Shown: positions 1 to 17,290, counted from the first letter of the stretch. The stretch: DNA of 64,000 bases from Ananas comosus (GCF_001540865.1 NC_033623.1:186001-250000), one strand, 5' to 3'. The notes: generated from the sequence alone by a model not told the origin. Numbers and translations are program-made.

Positions 1-1092
1 CTTTGTTTTCTTCTTCTTTTTTTTGTCTGTTCTTGGTCTTTTTTGTAACCATTAGGACATATGATAGTCTTTCCGAAAGAAGAAAAATACATATATTTTA
101 AAATTTTTTAATTTTTTCTTCTTATTTTTCTTTTATTGTCTGTATTTTTTTTTCCGCTATTGTGCCCCCTCCTTCGCCCTCTGCTGCAACTGTCATCCCC
201 TCCCTATTGTCCTCAAATCTTGCGGCGCTCTCTTCGCCACCGCAGTCCACGGCCACGCTCTCTGCCACAACCTTACCGTCATAATATGTGTCACATCTGA
301 GCCGGTGTTGGCAGAGCTGTGAGCGAGGTAAGAGAGGAGCACGACATCGATGTTGGGGCAGTGGGGGAGGAGGAGAGAAAGAAAGAAACGGTGAGAAGAA
401 AGACAAATAGGAGAAAAAAACAAACGGTGAAAAAAAAAAGAGAGAAAAAGAGTAACAGGGATATTTTGATCAATTTACTAAAAATTTAGACTGAATTTGC
501 AAATTTCAAAAATATGGTCCGTTTTTCAAAAAAAAAAATTCAAAACCGATAAAATTTTCATGCAAAAAGTTTTATAAAAAAGACTGCTGACATATTTAGC
601 TTTGAAAATTATAAAGCGACCACCACCGATATAATGTGAGAAATGTTAGTCGTTTCCACATTATCAACCACATTACTGTTATATCAGCGATCTATCACCA
701 TTCAATTAAGTTAATTAGATTACAGTTCTAGATTACAACAATGTGAAATATATCTATACTAGAAAGTATACAAGAAAATTAGCAATTGTTTTTTTAAACA
801 AAAAGGTGGGTCCCACTTGACAGAGCAAGGTGGGACCCAATGCCGATCCAAATGTAACGAACCGTCCATACATGATCCCACCGCCCTGACCATCTCCACC
901 CGTCACGAGCGTAATCGTGACATCGACTCCGCCCCCTCCCCCCATTCATTTCATTCTTCTCCTGTAGCCGCATCCGTACAAAACACCACATTAACCATGC
1001 AACTGAACCTGTTTTTTTTCCTTTTTTCTTTTTTCTTTTTTTTTTTGAAAAAATAAACATATAGAAGAGAGTGTAGAGATGTATTCATGTAC

Positions 1093-1094
<2 letters not shown>
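1..1094. other. intergenic, no gene recognised
   Basis: AT-rich and homopolymer-rich DNA with a more GC-rich patch at about 160-340. Short open frames exist on both strands, but they are low in complexity (Pro/Ser/Phe or Lys runs) and match no family I know. The segment at about 460-520 resembles one at about 43870-43940 (same word order in a stretch about lacking signal through a shared AT-rich motif), so part of this stretch is probably an old transposon copy. Confidence 0.5.
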
Positions 1095-1144
<50 letters not shown>

Positions 1145-1215
1145 AAGAGAATCTATTTTGAAATTTCAAATTGTAGCCGTATCCAACACCTCTCTCTCTC
1201 TCTCTCTCTCTCTCT
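1095..1215. repeat. (AG)n ... (CT)n microsatellite pair
   Basis: An (AG)n tract at 1095-1137 is followed about 50 bases later by a (CT)n tract at 1190-1215. The two are complementary and could pair as a hairpin. Confidence 0.9.
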
Positions 1216-2099
1216 TACCTCAGAACCTGAGCAATTGCACGTTTTGTCTGTTGCTTACAGTGAATTAAATTTAAAAAAAGTTAACATTGCAGTAATTAAA
1301 TGTATTGTCCATGGTCCATGTACTGCTCGTTCCCATAATGCAACTTCGTCCCTGTACTTCTAACTCAAAATAATCATGGACGTGTTCCGAAAGGAGCAAG
1401 CCCAGAGACCGAATTCAGTGATTTCCACGAACTCGCGTCGCCTTCTTTCCAGATCCAACATTTCGCTAAACAATTGCAGAAAGCAGAAGAAACAGCTGCG
1501 TTGCATCGGATCTTCGTACCGACCGGTTCGTCACCACCACGGAGAGATTCATCGAGCAATACACCACCTTAGCTAGCCCCTCTAAACTTTTACGTACATG
1601 TATGTGCGTTCGCAGTTCAATTCCTAACCATTGAAAAAGATAAGTTGCCACGAAGAGATAGTATAAGGAGTATCATCACATTTAATTTGCCCTAGTAATT
1701 AGTAGTCTATTGCCCCCTTTAACTGCACCCTGCAGAGAAACTTATATTGAATACTTATATCCAAATGTAATTAATTTACAGCACCATTTCCCACCTCATT
1801 TTCACCGCATATTCTTTTTTCTATTGGGGATCAGGTGATGCTCACTAACAATAGGATCCTAGCTAATTCATTTAATCTTATTGTTAGGCAACATTAATTA
1901 ATTGACAGTAGATTAATCGCCTAGCTAATCACCTACACGCACTTGAAAATCAATATATCAGGTAGGTAAAAGACTTAATTATCTAACCACAAGAAAATCG
2001 CCTTTACGCACTTTCTAAAAACACCATTTATTTCAGCTCGGATTCTCCTACGATATCGCCTGCGCTCTTTTTGAAGAAAACCAATTATTTCAGCTCAGA
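1216..2099. other. intergenic, nothing recognised
   Basis: AT-rich DNA with many short TTAATTA-type words. The open frames at 1376-1576 (+) and on the opposite strand are short, overlap each other and show no known domain. I call no gene here. Confidence 0.5.
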
Positions 2100-2832
2100 T
2101 TCTCCTCTTCTTAGTTATTATATTTGGTTTAGATTTGTAGTTATCTAAATTGGGGTTAAATCCTAATCTAATTAGGATTATATATAATTTAGATTTAATT
2201 TGGCATATATGGATTATAATTAGGAGTATAATTCTAATTGAATTAGACTCTAATTAGGATATATGTATTATAAATACATGCTACGGCCAAATTAATCAAG
2301 CTGCGACCAAAGATTAAGAGCCATGGAAATTAATTTAGGTGTTGGTGCTCCGTCCGGTAAAGAAGCAGCCTCGACTCAAAATTAAGCTATGCTCTAATTA
2401 AGCTATATATTTGAGGAGAGTTGACCGAGCCATGCAGGTTGGTCTCTACGAGGAGCCGCAGCCTTAATTAAGAGGTGATGCTTAATTAAAGTATATATTG
2501 AGTCGAGCCATCTGTTCTTTGATGCTTATATCCGTACCACAACTGGGACGTGCGACGTGGTGCGCTTCGGTAAGAGGGTCGAGCCACTTAAGTTTTGTAC
2601 GGATGCTAATTGCGGCGTTTCGGATCTAATTACGTTTTGGTCTTTTGAGAGATCTTCTTTGTACTCCGCCTTTTTCGACATTAATAAATTATTTGCTCCG
2701 TCTTCGTCCGTGGACGTAGGTCGTTGGCCGAATTACGTAAAGATCGTTGTGTTCTTTCCGCTTATCTTTTCATTTCCTGCATTAAATTATTTTCTGGATC
2801 TATTTTTCGTCTTTCCGATTTTAACAGTAATG
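2100..2832 (+). mobile_element. Copia-type LTR fragment or solo LTR
   Basis: The block at 2700-2760 has the word order found near the 3' end of many plant Copia LTRs: GTGGACGTAGG, a short spacer, GGCCGAATTACGTAAA, then a TTGTGTTC-like word. A TATAAATA box lies at about 2269, as expected before an LTR transcription start. No gag/pol coding region follows, so this is a solo LTR or a truncated element. The ends are approximate and I did not find a convincing target-site duplication. Confidence 0.5.
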
Positions 2833-2860
2833 TTAAGAATGGACTACAACATTACTCTTC

Positions 2861-3063
2861 GGGCCTGTTTAGTTTAGGGATTTATAAGGTATTCTTATTT
2901 TCATACTTGATGAGAATCACCAATAATCCAATCATAAGAATATGCTAGTTATTAACAACTTCCTAACTCAAGCAACTTTGACGAGTTCGAAACAAATTTG
3001 TTATTCCAAATACAAAATATATAATATTTTCGGAATATTATAAACCTAGAATCAAACGGCACC
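2861..3063. mobile_element. small MITE (hAT/Tourist-like)
   Basis: About 200 bp with imperfect inverted ends. The left end starts GGGCCTGTTTAGTTTAGGG; the right end read backwards starts GGTGCCGTTTGATTCTAGG. There is no coding capacity. The flanks do not give a clear duplication (TTC versus TTA), so the superfamily is uncertain. Confidence 0.5.
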
Positions 3064-3255
3064 TTAGGATAGTGTGTTGGGAAATTAAAATAATGTTCAT
3101 CCTCTATATTTTACTTTCTTCTACTTTCAATTGATTTTTTTTTTTTGCTCTCTCTCCATTGTAATCTTTCCTTGCAAGTCTCTACCTCGTCAACACTTTT
3201 AAATATATTCGCACCGATTTATTATTTAAGAAATCGATGGCTGCACCCCATATTT

Positions 3256-3258
<3 letters not shown>

Positions 3259-3303
<45 letters not shown>

Positions 3304-3356
3304 TGTACAAGTACTGACATTTTTTTTGTATATATATATATATTGTAAGGTTATTN

Positions 3357-3410
<54 letters not shown>
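3259..3410. repeat. (CA)n and (TA)n microsatellites with an N
   Basis: (CA)n runs over 3259-3299 and (TA)n over about 3330-3409. A single undetermined base at 3356 lies at the edge of the long TA run, so the true repeat length is not known. Confidence 0.95.
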
Positions 3411-3412
<2 letters not shown>

Positions 3413-3973
3413 TGAGAGCCTCTATCTCACATATGTCATTCCGAATAACAAACACTAAGATAGTCAAAATTTAAGAATAAATATATTTTTTGAATTATTT
3501 GCTATCAAATCAATATTTTTTTTAGAATAAAATAACATGCTATCAGCTTCATTCTATCAAATCAATATTTTAGTGAATATAATATGCATGTATCAATATC
3601 AATGGATCAAGTTCAGTGAGAACCATGTGGTTCTATTTGAATAGTTTCTCTTTATAACAGCATACAGGGGCGAATTACTAAATTTAGATGGTTATACATG
3701 AAAAGACACCAAATATATTATTTTATTGTAGTTGTTCATTGACGAGGAAAGTGATGTGTCCATCTACATTGGTGAAAACATTTCGTCATCACTTCAATTC
3801 CCGAAGCGGAATCAGAAAAAAAAGATCAGGCATTATAACAACTTTTTGCTGTTTATCAAACAATCAAACAATTCCTTCCCCAAACCCCGTAAATATTTTT
3901 ATTTACTTTCCTTTGTTATTTTCCCACTTGTGTTCTTATTTTGTATTTTATATATATATATATATATATAGAA

Positions 3974-4218
3974 TTATACTACTATACTATCAATAATACC
4001 AAGTCCTTAGTACTACTGAATTTTTGGCCGTTGGATGAAAGGATGTGCGGTTAGGATGATAGTGGTCCTCAATTAAATTGATAGTGGTTCTCTAGGGTTG
4101 AGTGGGTGGTTGGTTTAATAGTATAATCTAACGGATGGAAATGATCAAAAGGTAGATCTAACGGTAGAAAACTCAATAGTACCAAAGATTTGGTACTATT
4201 AATAGTATAGTAGCCGAA

Positions 4219-4274
<56 letters not shown>
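3974..4274. mobile_element. palindromic MITE (family A) plus CT/TA tail
   Basis: The element at about 3974-4215 has long inverted ends built on a TACTAT(C/T)AATA(A/G)TACCAA word at the left and its reverse complement at the right. Internal words (GCGGTTAGGATGATAGTGG, GTAGATCTAACGGTAGAAAA) recur in other copies at 17.1, 21.85 and 24.83 kb. It runs directly into (CT)n at 4219-4243 and (TA)n at 4244-4274. It is non-coding. Confidence 0.75.
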
Positions 4275-4276
<2 letters not shown>

Positions 4277-4767
4277 ATAAAATGTACGGGCAAATCATAT
4301 ATTATTTCCATTTGCCAGATCCGATCCTATACTTTTAATTTTTAACATTCTAGTTGTTGATCCATATATGTTGCACTTAATTTATATATCATTTGAATTT
4401 AAGTATTCGGGAGTCGTTATTTAGTTCTACAAGTAATTAGTAGCAGTTGTAAGGAAAAAAAAATCAAATTATATTTACCTATATTTAAATAAATTTAAAT
4501 AAGTAAATTATTTATGACATGAAGGTAAAACAGTTATTTTACATCAAAGCTAACGTTAAGTTCCAAAATGGAAATAGTATAGGGACTGTTTATACATTTA
4601 TCCATCACTAATTCAAAGGCCCTCTCAAACGTTTCGTTCATCAACGGATCCGCTTTTCCCGCTCTGTGACCCTCCCCCTCCTTAATTGGCCACAGTTCAC
4701 ATGCACCACTCTCACTCCTACTCTATTACTCTCGCTCTTAAATGATTCATACTCACACTCATAGTGT

Positions 4768-4769
<2 letters not shown>

Positions 4770-4802
<33 letters not shown>
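4770..4802 (+). repeat. (GA)n tract in presumed 5' leader
   Basis: A pure GA tract ends 47 bases before the chosen start codon of the TRM-like gene. It is probably transcribed as part of the 5' leader, and GAGA-type tracts can bind BBR/BPC factors (established for that family; not shown here). Confidence 0.85.
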
Positions 4803-4806
<4 letters not shown>

Positions 4807-4848
4807 AAAAGGAAGGAGAAAAAAAAAACAACGGTGGTGAAGCTCACA

Positions 4849-6870
4849 ATGGGGAGAGAGTGGTATACATGGGGTCGTTCTATAGAGAGAGGGGAGAAGG
4901 AGAGCACTGGGTGCATGGGTGGCATGTTGCATTACTTGGATTTCCACCACATTCTCTTCTCCGGATGCGGCGGCGGCGGCGGCAATGGAGGGGCCCGGAC
5001 TCCGCATCCGGACTCCGCCGCCCTGTCGCTGGAGTGTGTGAATTTTAGTTCCAAAGGCGTCGAAGCGCCGAGAAACAGCTTGGAGCTCGATGAAGGGAAA
5101 GCGACGACGGCAGATGATCCGACCGTCGACGATGAAGTCTTCGACATTCCGGTGAGCTGCAGAATATTGCTTGTATACAAATTGATAGTTTTTTTGGGGG
5201 ATGGTTTCTTATGAGTATTTTCATAGGTTGCGGTACAATTGGTAATGAGGACAAAGAAGAAGAGTGCTGTGTTGTCGGTGGAGGACGAGCGGCGGAGCTC
5301 GCAGGCGGAGACTCCGAGAACGCCGAGTGTCATCGCTCGGCTCATGGGCTTGGACGAGCTCCCGGAGCCGTCGACGCCTCCTCAATTGGCTTCCGACAAT
5401 CGGAAACAGCATAGTGCGAAGGAAGTTGTAGAAAATCCCCAAAAGAAAGAGATCAAGAAGTCGAAGTCGGCGGCGAAGAAGAACAGCCGTGAGCTCGTTG
5501 ACGAAACTACGAAAGAGTCGTCACCGCCGCTGATGAATTTACGGAAGCCGCTGGGGAGCTTAAGCTGCAATGTTGCTCCGGCTTTTGCACGAGAGAGGAG
5601 AGATGCGATCCTGTGCCGGTCGTTGCCAGACACGCCGCGGGCGTCGTCGGCGAGGCCGTGGGAGGTGGATCCGAAGAGGCATTCTCTACAAGAGAGCAGC
5701 AGCAGCAATAACAATAACAATAACAAGGCAGGGATCCAACATGAATTCCCATATCTATGTGAAGCGGCGGGCGACAACTTGGCGCCGCCGCATTCGCCGT
5801 CGGTTTATGCGGCGAAGTCGAAGAAGAAGGAGCTGCGGAAGCACTTCCAGGACGAGAACAGAAGCCCGAGAGGCCAACACTACGCGCGCGAGATCGTCAA
5901 GCAAGTGAAGGAAACCATCATCAGCCAAAGAAGAGCAGTCAGCGAGGAAGTTTTAGCCAAATCGAAGAGGACTTTCCGACCGATGGCTGAGAAAAGAGCT
6001 GCGCCCGACGACATGCCTCCGCCTCCGTTTCCGGCCCCACCTCCGCCGTCCTCCGTATCCTCACCTGCTATCCATCCTCAGAAAAGAAGAGGTCATGTGG
6101 AGGCAAAGGCGATGGCAGCGAAAAGAGAAAGTTACAATGCGCGCTTCACCGAGAGGATCAAGAAGCCGCCGCCGCCGCCGCTACCGCCTGCAGGGGTAAG
6201 CGCTATAGCACCGCCGCTGTGTTCGGAGCTAAATGTAGCTCGACCAAGCCGCATATCTACGACCAAGGCTTTGCAGCTCCAGCGAAGAGATGGAGCTCTT
6301 TTGCTACTGACTACTCCAGAAGAAGAGAAGCTGAAGCGGGAATGCGCCGGGGAACCGACCCTGCAGCAGGATCCGGAGTACGGCTATGTTAAGTCGATAC
6401 TAGCGCGCAGCGGGTTTCTTGAGAGCGCATCGGCGGCTTCTTCCGGAAGCCGCTCGAACCCACATGTGATCGACCCAGATGTCTTTCGTCAGCTCGAGCT
6501 CGTGCTCGCCTTCGATACCGGCGCCCTCCGGTGGCGGTGGAACCGGAAGCTCCTGTTCCACCTCGTCCAGGAGCTCCTCGGCGACCGCGAGACGTGGCAA
6601 TGTAAAGCGACCGGCGTTGGCGGCTGCGGAGGAGAGCGGCTGCTGCTGCAGCAGCTGTGGGGAGAGATCCGGCGCTTCCCCGCGGCGAACTGCCGCGTGC
6701 TCGGCGACGTCGACGCCCTCGCGGCGTCCGACCTCCCCCCGGCGTCGGCGGTCCGGCAGCTGCTCCGGCACCCGGCGGTGGCGGCGGAGGCCGACGCCGT
6801 CGCGGCCGCCGCGGCCGCTGCCGTCCTCGACAGCCTCCTCGAAGAAACCGCCGGATCTCTGCTCACGTGA
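4849..6870 (+). CDS. TRM/LONGIFOLIA-type protein (VARLMGL + DUF4378-like)
   Basis: Two exons, 4849-5151 and 5227-6870 (GT-AG intron of 75 bp, phase 0), give 648 aa. Visible features are an N-terminus beginning MGREWYTWGR, a KGVEAPRNSLEL block around residue 80, the motif VIARLMGLDELPEP at 136-149, basic and Pro-rich disordered stretches, a Ser/Asn run near 258-268 and a C-terminal region (about 482-648) resembling DUF4378. This arrangement is known from plant TRM (TON1-recruiting motif) proteins, which include LONGIFOLIA. These bind microtubules or TON1 and affect cell elongation and division planes. The C-terminal acidic/leucine motif is degenerate (AVLDSLLEETAGSLL) and embedded in Ala runs. 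The last 400 bp are strongly GC-rich. The start at 4849 is the first ATG in frame after the GA tract. Which TRM member it is cannot be settled by eye. Confidence 0.85.
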
Positions 6871-8590
6871 CGTCACGTGGCGTCAGCCTTCTGATCCCGA
6901 CGGGAACGGCGGGCGCTCGAATTCATGATTGTGTGGATGTGCGGAACCGCAGGATGCGTCTGATCAGTCCATCACAGGAACGGGAAAATTGAAGGAAAAC
7001 GTGGCGCGATACGACGACCGCATCGCTTTCCGTGCGCCCACCCTAGAACCTGTGTAACTGTGTTGCGTGTGTATATACGTGTTCAACAGGGTTTGGGTAC
7101 TTATATGTTTGTACAAATCTGAAAAAAAAAAAGGAGTAAAAAAAGTAGGTGTCATTCGCTTTATTCTCTACCTTTTTATTTATCTATTTATTTATTTATT
7201 TATTTCTACCCCTTTTTGATACCCTTTTGTTTTGCTTAATTTGCGTTTTGATGTTTGGAGTTTCTCGTGCTGATATGTGGAGTTTGTTAGCTTTTGTCGG
7301 GCATTTTAGTCTCTAGTGGAGCCGTGGGGCGCGGGGGTGTGTTTTTATTTTACCAAAAGTGGAGAGGTGAAGTAATTTTCGACCGTAATTTTTTCACATC
7401 ACTCGTACCTCCGCTTTTTATGATATTTATAACCAGAAGTACTTAAATTCCACAGACTCGTAAATAAATAGCAGAAAAAAATAATTTTGTTCTAAAATAT
7501 ATTTCAAACTTAACTTCACTTTCAATAAAACTGAAATAAACAGCCTCAAAGGTTGGAGCATGTGCGAAAAAAGGAACAAAAATTTACCTTTCTCTATTCC
7601 CTTCTACTAATTTCGGCACTTACTTTAGTTTTTAGCTTTTATTTGCTTTATTAATCTATATTTCTCTTTTGGTAAGCTTAATATAAAATAATTCTACGCC
7701 CAACGGACATTCTCTCGAAAAATAAAATAAATAACACTATTTAATTTTGTGTTTGGGACTTCTAACATATTTTGGACAGATAAATGTATGATAAGAGAGA
7801 TTTGAATTGAAACAATAAGTTTCATTTATATGTGCATTAGGAAGAGTAGTGTTAGAATTAATTGGTATATAAGAAAGGCTTAAATATTATACTATGTACA
7901 ATAATATACTGTACTTCACCAGTAGTTATTCTCCTTTTTCTAAATTATATCTTTTCTTTTCAAAGTCACCATAAAATTATTATTTTTTTCAATCACTACG
8001 CTATGAGAATTAAATGTATAAATTTATATGGAAAATTACCATTATCTATTTTATATGGAAAATTAGCATTATCAATCACTACGCTTGTAGAAAGGCTTAA
8101 AGTACTAATGGGAAGTAGCAGTGCATTTATCTATTTTGTTGCATTTGGCAAAAAAAAAATAATAATAATGAAAACACATAAAATAGTGGAAAAATAGTTG
8201 GCAACAACTTACAGAAACTCTCCATGAATTTATATTAGAGATTCATTCTCTTTTTTATACTTGTTTATCAGTATCTCTTACTACAGTTATTAGCTACTGT
8301 TTAAACAATAGGTTTTGTTGATCTTAATTTAGAAATTAACGTAAGTATCATTTAGTGATGTCTTTGAGAATAAATGAAAATAAAACTAAAGTGCATTATA
8401 ACAAATAATTAAAAAATATTATAAGTAAAGTACAAAGTGGTGTAGGGTGTAATTAATCCTATAAAAAACAAATTGAATCTAATTGAACTGTACACAACCT
8501 GACCAATGTACGTACCTTGCCTGAAATGTTATAAACTTACTTATTGTCACAGCATAGAAACTGAACAATTAATATATATATTCTATACTA
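6871..8590. other. 3' flank and AT-rich intergenic DNA
   Basis: The first ~250 bp are probably the 3' untranslated region of the TRM-like gene. The rest is AT-rich, with TTTA repeats near 7180-7205 and no credible coding region. The open frame at 7862-8197 is low-complexity and unrecognised. Confidence 0.5.
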
Positions 8591-8592
8591 AC

Positions 8593-8695
8593 AGAGCCAC
8601 GCTTGTGGCCAAGGGATTAAGTACTCTAATGCAGGGGTTCGAGCGTCTATATGAGCTTTATATGGTGTTGGCGACCCCACCTCGAATTAAAATAT
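8593..8695 (+). mobile_element. tRNA-derived SINE-like sequence
   Basis: It contains an A-box-like word (GTGGCCAAGGGATTAAG) followed about 25 bases later by a B-box-like word (GGGGTTCGAGCGTC), the spacing of an internal RNA polymerase III promoter. It does not fold as an intact tRNA. It belongs to a different subfamily from the SINEs at 41.3, 43.0 and 56.3 kb. Confidence 0.5.
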
Positions 8696-8782
8696 ATAGG
8701 AATATAGCATAACCAATTTCAACCCAACCAACCAAACCCACTTTTAGCCCAACCTTTGTGTGGTTTGAACCCATTTATCCAG

Positions 8783-8945
8783 CACTATAATAAATCTTGT
8801 ACTTAAAATATTTTAAACAATAACGAGCGACGTTTTAAAGCGTCGGTAAAAATAATTTCGACGTTTGTAAAAGCGTCGAGCAAAAAGTCGTTAAGTAAAG
8901 ATGTCGGGGTAGATATACCGATGCTTTAATATACCATAGGAGAAT
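8783..8945. mobile_element. possible CACTA transposon end
   Basis: It starts CACTATAATAAA and is followed by several copies of a GCGTCG-type subterminal word in both orientations (about 8824-8880). This is the plan seen at the left end of the better preserved CACTA element at 39.25 kb. The opposite end was not found. Confidence 0.35.
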
Positions 8946-9226
8946 TTTTATCAATATTTGATAAAAATATATTTATTGACGACGAGTAACCATGATATTG
9001 GCGTATTCTAAATATTGAAGATACTAGAATAAAGCATGTCCAAAGTATATTTTATTTTAGTGCAACTTGCATTCCTGTTTGGTATTATTGTGGCTTTTGT
9101 TTTATTATTATTATTTTTGAAATTACAATGTATTTGGATAGTTAACTATCTAAATGAATGAAGCGGTAGTAGACTACTAATTTCTCAAAAAATATATATA
9201 TATTTGGATATGTGGGTGGATAAACT

Positions 9227-9459
9227 CTTAGGCTTTATTTGGGATTGCGGAGAGATTGCGTTAGATATGGTAAGAAAATACGATGGAAAAAAATCTTATT
9301 TGTTTCCGTACATAATATTGCATTTCGCATATCGAGTTGTGTCGGTTACGATATATTTTCTACGGTCTCGCTAGAGAACGCAGAAGAATATTCCTATATA
9401 CTTTTATCTCAAGTCTATTTTATCTAATAGCATCATATAGGCCTCAATACCAAACTAAG
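9227..9459. mobile_element. possible MITE
   Basis: Imperfect inverted ends: CTTAGGCTTTATTTGGGATTG at the left, and CTTAGTTTGGTATTGAGGCC when the right end is read backwards. The interior is unrelated to any gene. The 62-residue open frame inside is taken to be chance. Confidence 0.35.
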
Positions 9460-10379
9460 ATTTGTTTTGTAATGATAGGTTAACTTGCAAAGCATCCTCA
9501 CCCAATGACAGATGACAAGTCTTAATTTTTAGAGAAAGTAAAACAACAAAAAATAACAAAAGAGGATACATTTAAATTTTTACCTTTGTAGTCAAATAAA
9601 TATCTTAGATATACGCAATAACTACATGCAATATTCATCCTTCACTTCTACATCTTATTTTTATAAAACATTTATTTAAATAAATTAAAAAATGATGTCC
9701 CATAAAAACTTGGAATTTAGAAGACGAATTTCCAATGTTTATAACTTGGTTATTAATGGGCCATGTGTCTCAGCCTACGTACTTGAACAATAGGCCCAAT
9801 GTATTTTCTCGAAAAAAAAAAGGCGCAATGTAAATCAATGATCGGGCCCATAAAAGGCCCAGGAAATCTCAGATTGGGCTCATAAAAGGCCCACAATGAC
9901 CTTGAAGGATCTCCCAACCCACAATTTCACAAATCTAACTTGTGGAGCATTTATCTTTATTTATTTTTTCTTTTTCTCTTAGTTTTAATTAATCTTTCTT
10001 TCAGAAAGCCCAGGCACACCTGGAACTCCAAAATTTACTATTTATTTTTATAAAATGTAAAATATAAAAATAAATGTTAAATAAGTTAGACTACTGGTAT
10101 TAGATATAAATATTAATTTTATAATATTAAGCATTCACATATAAATTATACATTAAAAAATAAAATAAGATTGATGCAGTTTAAGTTAATTTTATATTTA
10201 ACGAAAATTAATTGCAAGAATCGCAAATAATGAATTGTCTTCTCATTCACTAACTACTGGGGGACTACGATTCCTACTAAAATTATTTCACTAACTAATG
10301 GGAGACTACTATGTCTACTAAAATTTTTTGATGTATTTATTGTATCATTTAAATTTTGAAATTAATTTTTATAACTAAT
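9460..10379. other. intergenic, possible Helitron body
   Basis: AT-rich DNA. It contains two near copies of a phrase around ACTAACTA(C/A)TGGG(G/A)GACTAC at about 10249 and 10290, just upstream of the Helitron-type terminus. The 5' end of that element could not be placed. Confidence 0.4.
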
Positions 10380-10436
10380 TTTAAAAATTAAATTTTAAAA
10401 TAACTACCCGCAGCATCGCGCGGGTCCCTTAACTAG
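10380..10436 (+). mobile_element. Helitron 3' terminus
   Basis: A GC-rich hairpin (CCCGC at 10407-10411 pairs with GCGGG at 10420-10424) is followed 8 bases later by CTAG at 10433-10436, then T. A short hairpin about 10 bases before CTRR, with insertion between A and T, is the defining 3' structure of plant Helitrons. No Rep/helicase coding sequence is present, so the element is non-autonomous. Confidence 0.65.
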
Positions 10437-10892
10437 TGTTTTTGCTAAATGGCTTCAGTTAATACCACCGCTTGATGCATGCTAGGTCAAAAGTGTGAGC
10501 CTCATTACAATAGCCTAGCTCAAGGTTAAGTATATATATAACTGTACTTTATGCAAAGAAAACTTTTGAAAGGTTTCTTTTTTCTTTTTTGCAATTTTTC
10601 CTTAACTTAATCACACTATATGTAATCTTATTAGAAACTCCCTTCATCATTTGATAAACAAATTAAAGAATTTAAAAGGAGCTCCTTGTAGATTCTATTT
10701 CTTTTCTTTTTCCCCTTTTTAATCCACATAGTTTCCACCTACTCCATTAGTTGGATTGTGACCACCACCACCTACGAGGGAGAGATATAACTAATATTGT
10801 GTAGGACGAATAGTAGGTTTCTGGAGCAAAAACATTATATGAGCTTCATCCCTATGATAATGCATGTGAATATGATGATGCAACACTTTGAC

Positions 10893-10926
10893 CACGTGAC
10901 TCGACCGTTTGGTTGGTGGTCACGTG
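10893..10926 (+). promoter_or_regulatory. two G-boxes flanking a MYB-type site upstream of ANS
   Basis: CACGTG occurs at 10893-10898 and again at 10921-10926, with GGTTGGT (reverse of the MYB core ACCAACC) at 10911-10917 between them. This lies about 760-795 bp before the ANS start codon. Anthocyanin genes are generally activated by MYB-bHLH-WD40 complexes that use such sites; function here is inferred. Confidence 0.5.
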
Positions 10927-11459
10927 CTCCGTTCGTTGCACCCACCCGTTGGTAAATCCCTCCGGTCAAAACCCTACTCCTCCCTCACCCACGTAAAAAC
11001 TATTAAATGCATGCACCTGATTCGTGCACCCATTTACTTAGTACACCATCATAATTAGTCGTAATGCAACTACATATACGTTTTGGAACTATAGTTTTTG
11101 GAACAACTTTGATATTTTTCAAAAGATGTTTTTGGACATATATATATATATATATATATTTACGGCATATATGAAAATAACGATTTTTAAGAGTGGAAGG
11201 ACGTATATAAAACTATCGATCGAATAGAGCAAAGAAAACCACGGTGTATGAGTCCGCCTCGCGATGGACCTGGTACACGCATTTCTCGTGTCCATTTGCG
11301 CGCGCCAATGGTAGATTTTGTGGACCCCACGGTTACCGTTCTCCCTGGCCCGTTATCTACCACGTCATCCCATGGACCCATGAGGTCGATGCATGCATGC
11401 ACGCACGTGAACAAAACACCCCGGTTGGTAGCGAGTAGTAGTTAGCTGTAGCATGCGGG

Positions 11460-11503
11460 ATTTATATACCTACTCTCCTCGCCCTCTGTTTTCTCACTCT
11501 CCC

Positions 11504-11551
<48 letters not shown>
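11460..11551 (+). promoter_or_regulatory. ANS core promoter and CT/TA leader tract
   Basis: A TATA-like word (ATTTATATACC) lies at about 11460-11469, roughly 220 bp before the start codon. It is followed by a pyrimidine tract with (CT)n at 11509-11537 and (TA)n at 11537-11551. No ATG lies between about 11560 and the chosen start. Confidence 0.55.
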
Positions 11552-11686
11552 CCCTAGTCCCCACTTACACTCCTCGTAGCTACCATACATCTCCACAATA
11601 AAACCTTAGAGCGAAAAAGTAATCAAGTGTGCTTGTGTGTGAAAGACATATTGTGGGAAAGAAGGAGAGTGTGTATTATTGTGTAT

Positions 11687-16729
<5,043 letters not shown>

Positions 16730-16743
16730 TTATTTACTTGATC

Positions 16744-16749
16744 AATAAA
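16744..16749 (+). terminator. candidate polyadenylation signal of ANS
   Basis: AATAAA lies 14 bases after the stop codon, in an AT-rich 3' flank. It is close to the stop, but plausible as a near-upstream element. Confidence 0.4.
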
Positions 16750-17021
16750 AAGTACTATGCTATCATGTTGTCCACTTGGTTTGTGCAATATTAGTATTGC
16801 GATGTTTGAGTTTCTTATAGTGTGGATCGAGCTTTAATTATTTGGACCTTTAGACGAAAAAACAAGATGGTGAGCTAATAATATACATATAATTATATGT
16901 TTATGTTATTATGTATATTCTCTCGGGGGAATTAATTAAATTTAGATAGCTAGAACTAATGAAATCAAACATGAAACTGGAAATTACAATGAAAGTTCTT
17001 TTTTTAAAAAAAGGGCAAAAC

Positions 17022-17048
17022 TCTCTCTCTCTCTCTCTCACTCTCTCA

Positions 17049-17088
<40 letters not shown>

Positions 17089-17290
17089 GGAGTCTGGCTA
17101 TGGTGCTTGTAAAAGCACCAAGTACTTGGTGCTTGTAAATTTTTTTACCGTTAGATCTACATCTTTGATCATTTTCAACCGTTAGATAATACTATTCAAC
17201 CAACCACCAACTCAATCCTAGAGAGCTCACGTCATCCTAACCGCACATCCATTAATCCAATGGCCAAAAAATCTACAAGCATCAATAATT
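17022..17290. mobile_element. family A MITE next to CT/TA microsatellites
   Basis: A (CT)n then (TA)n tract at 17022-17088 runs into an element at about 17095-17290. It carries the same internal words as the copy at 3.97 kb, in reverse orientation (CCGTTAGATCTACATC, ATCCTAACCGCACATCC). Its ends read GTGCTTGTAAA / TCTACAAGCATCAAT. Confidence 0.65.

Noticed and set aside
2557..2877. 106-residue open frame as a gene
   Set aside because: It overlaps the Copia-type LTR words and is best explained as LTR sequence.
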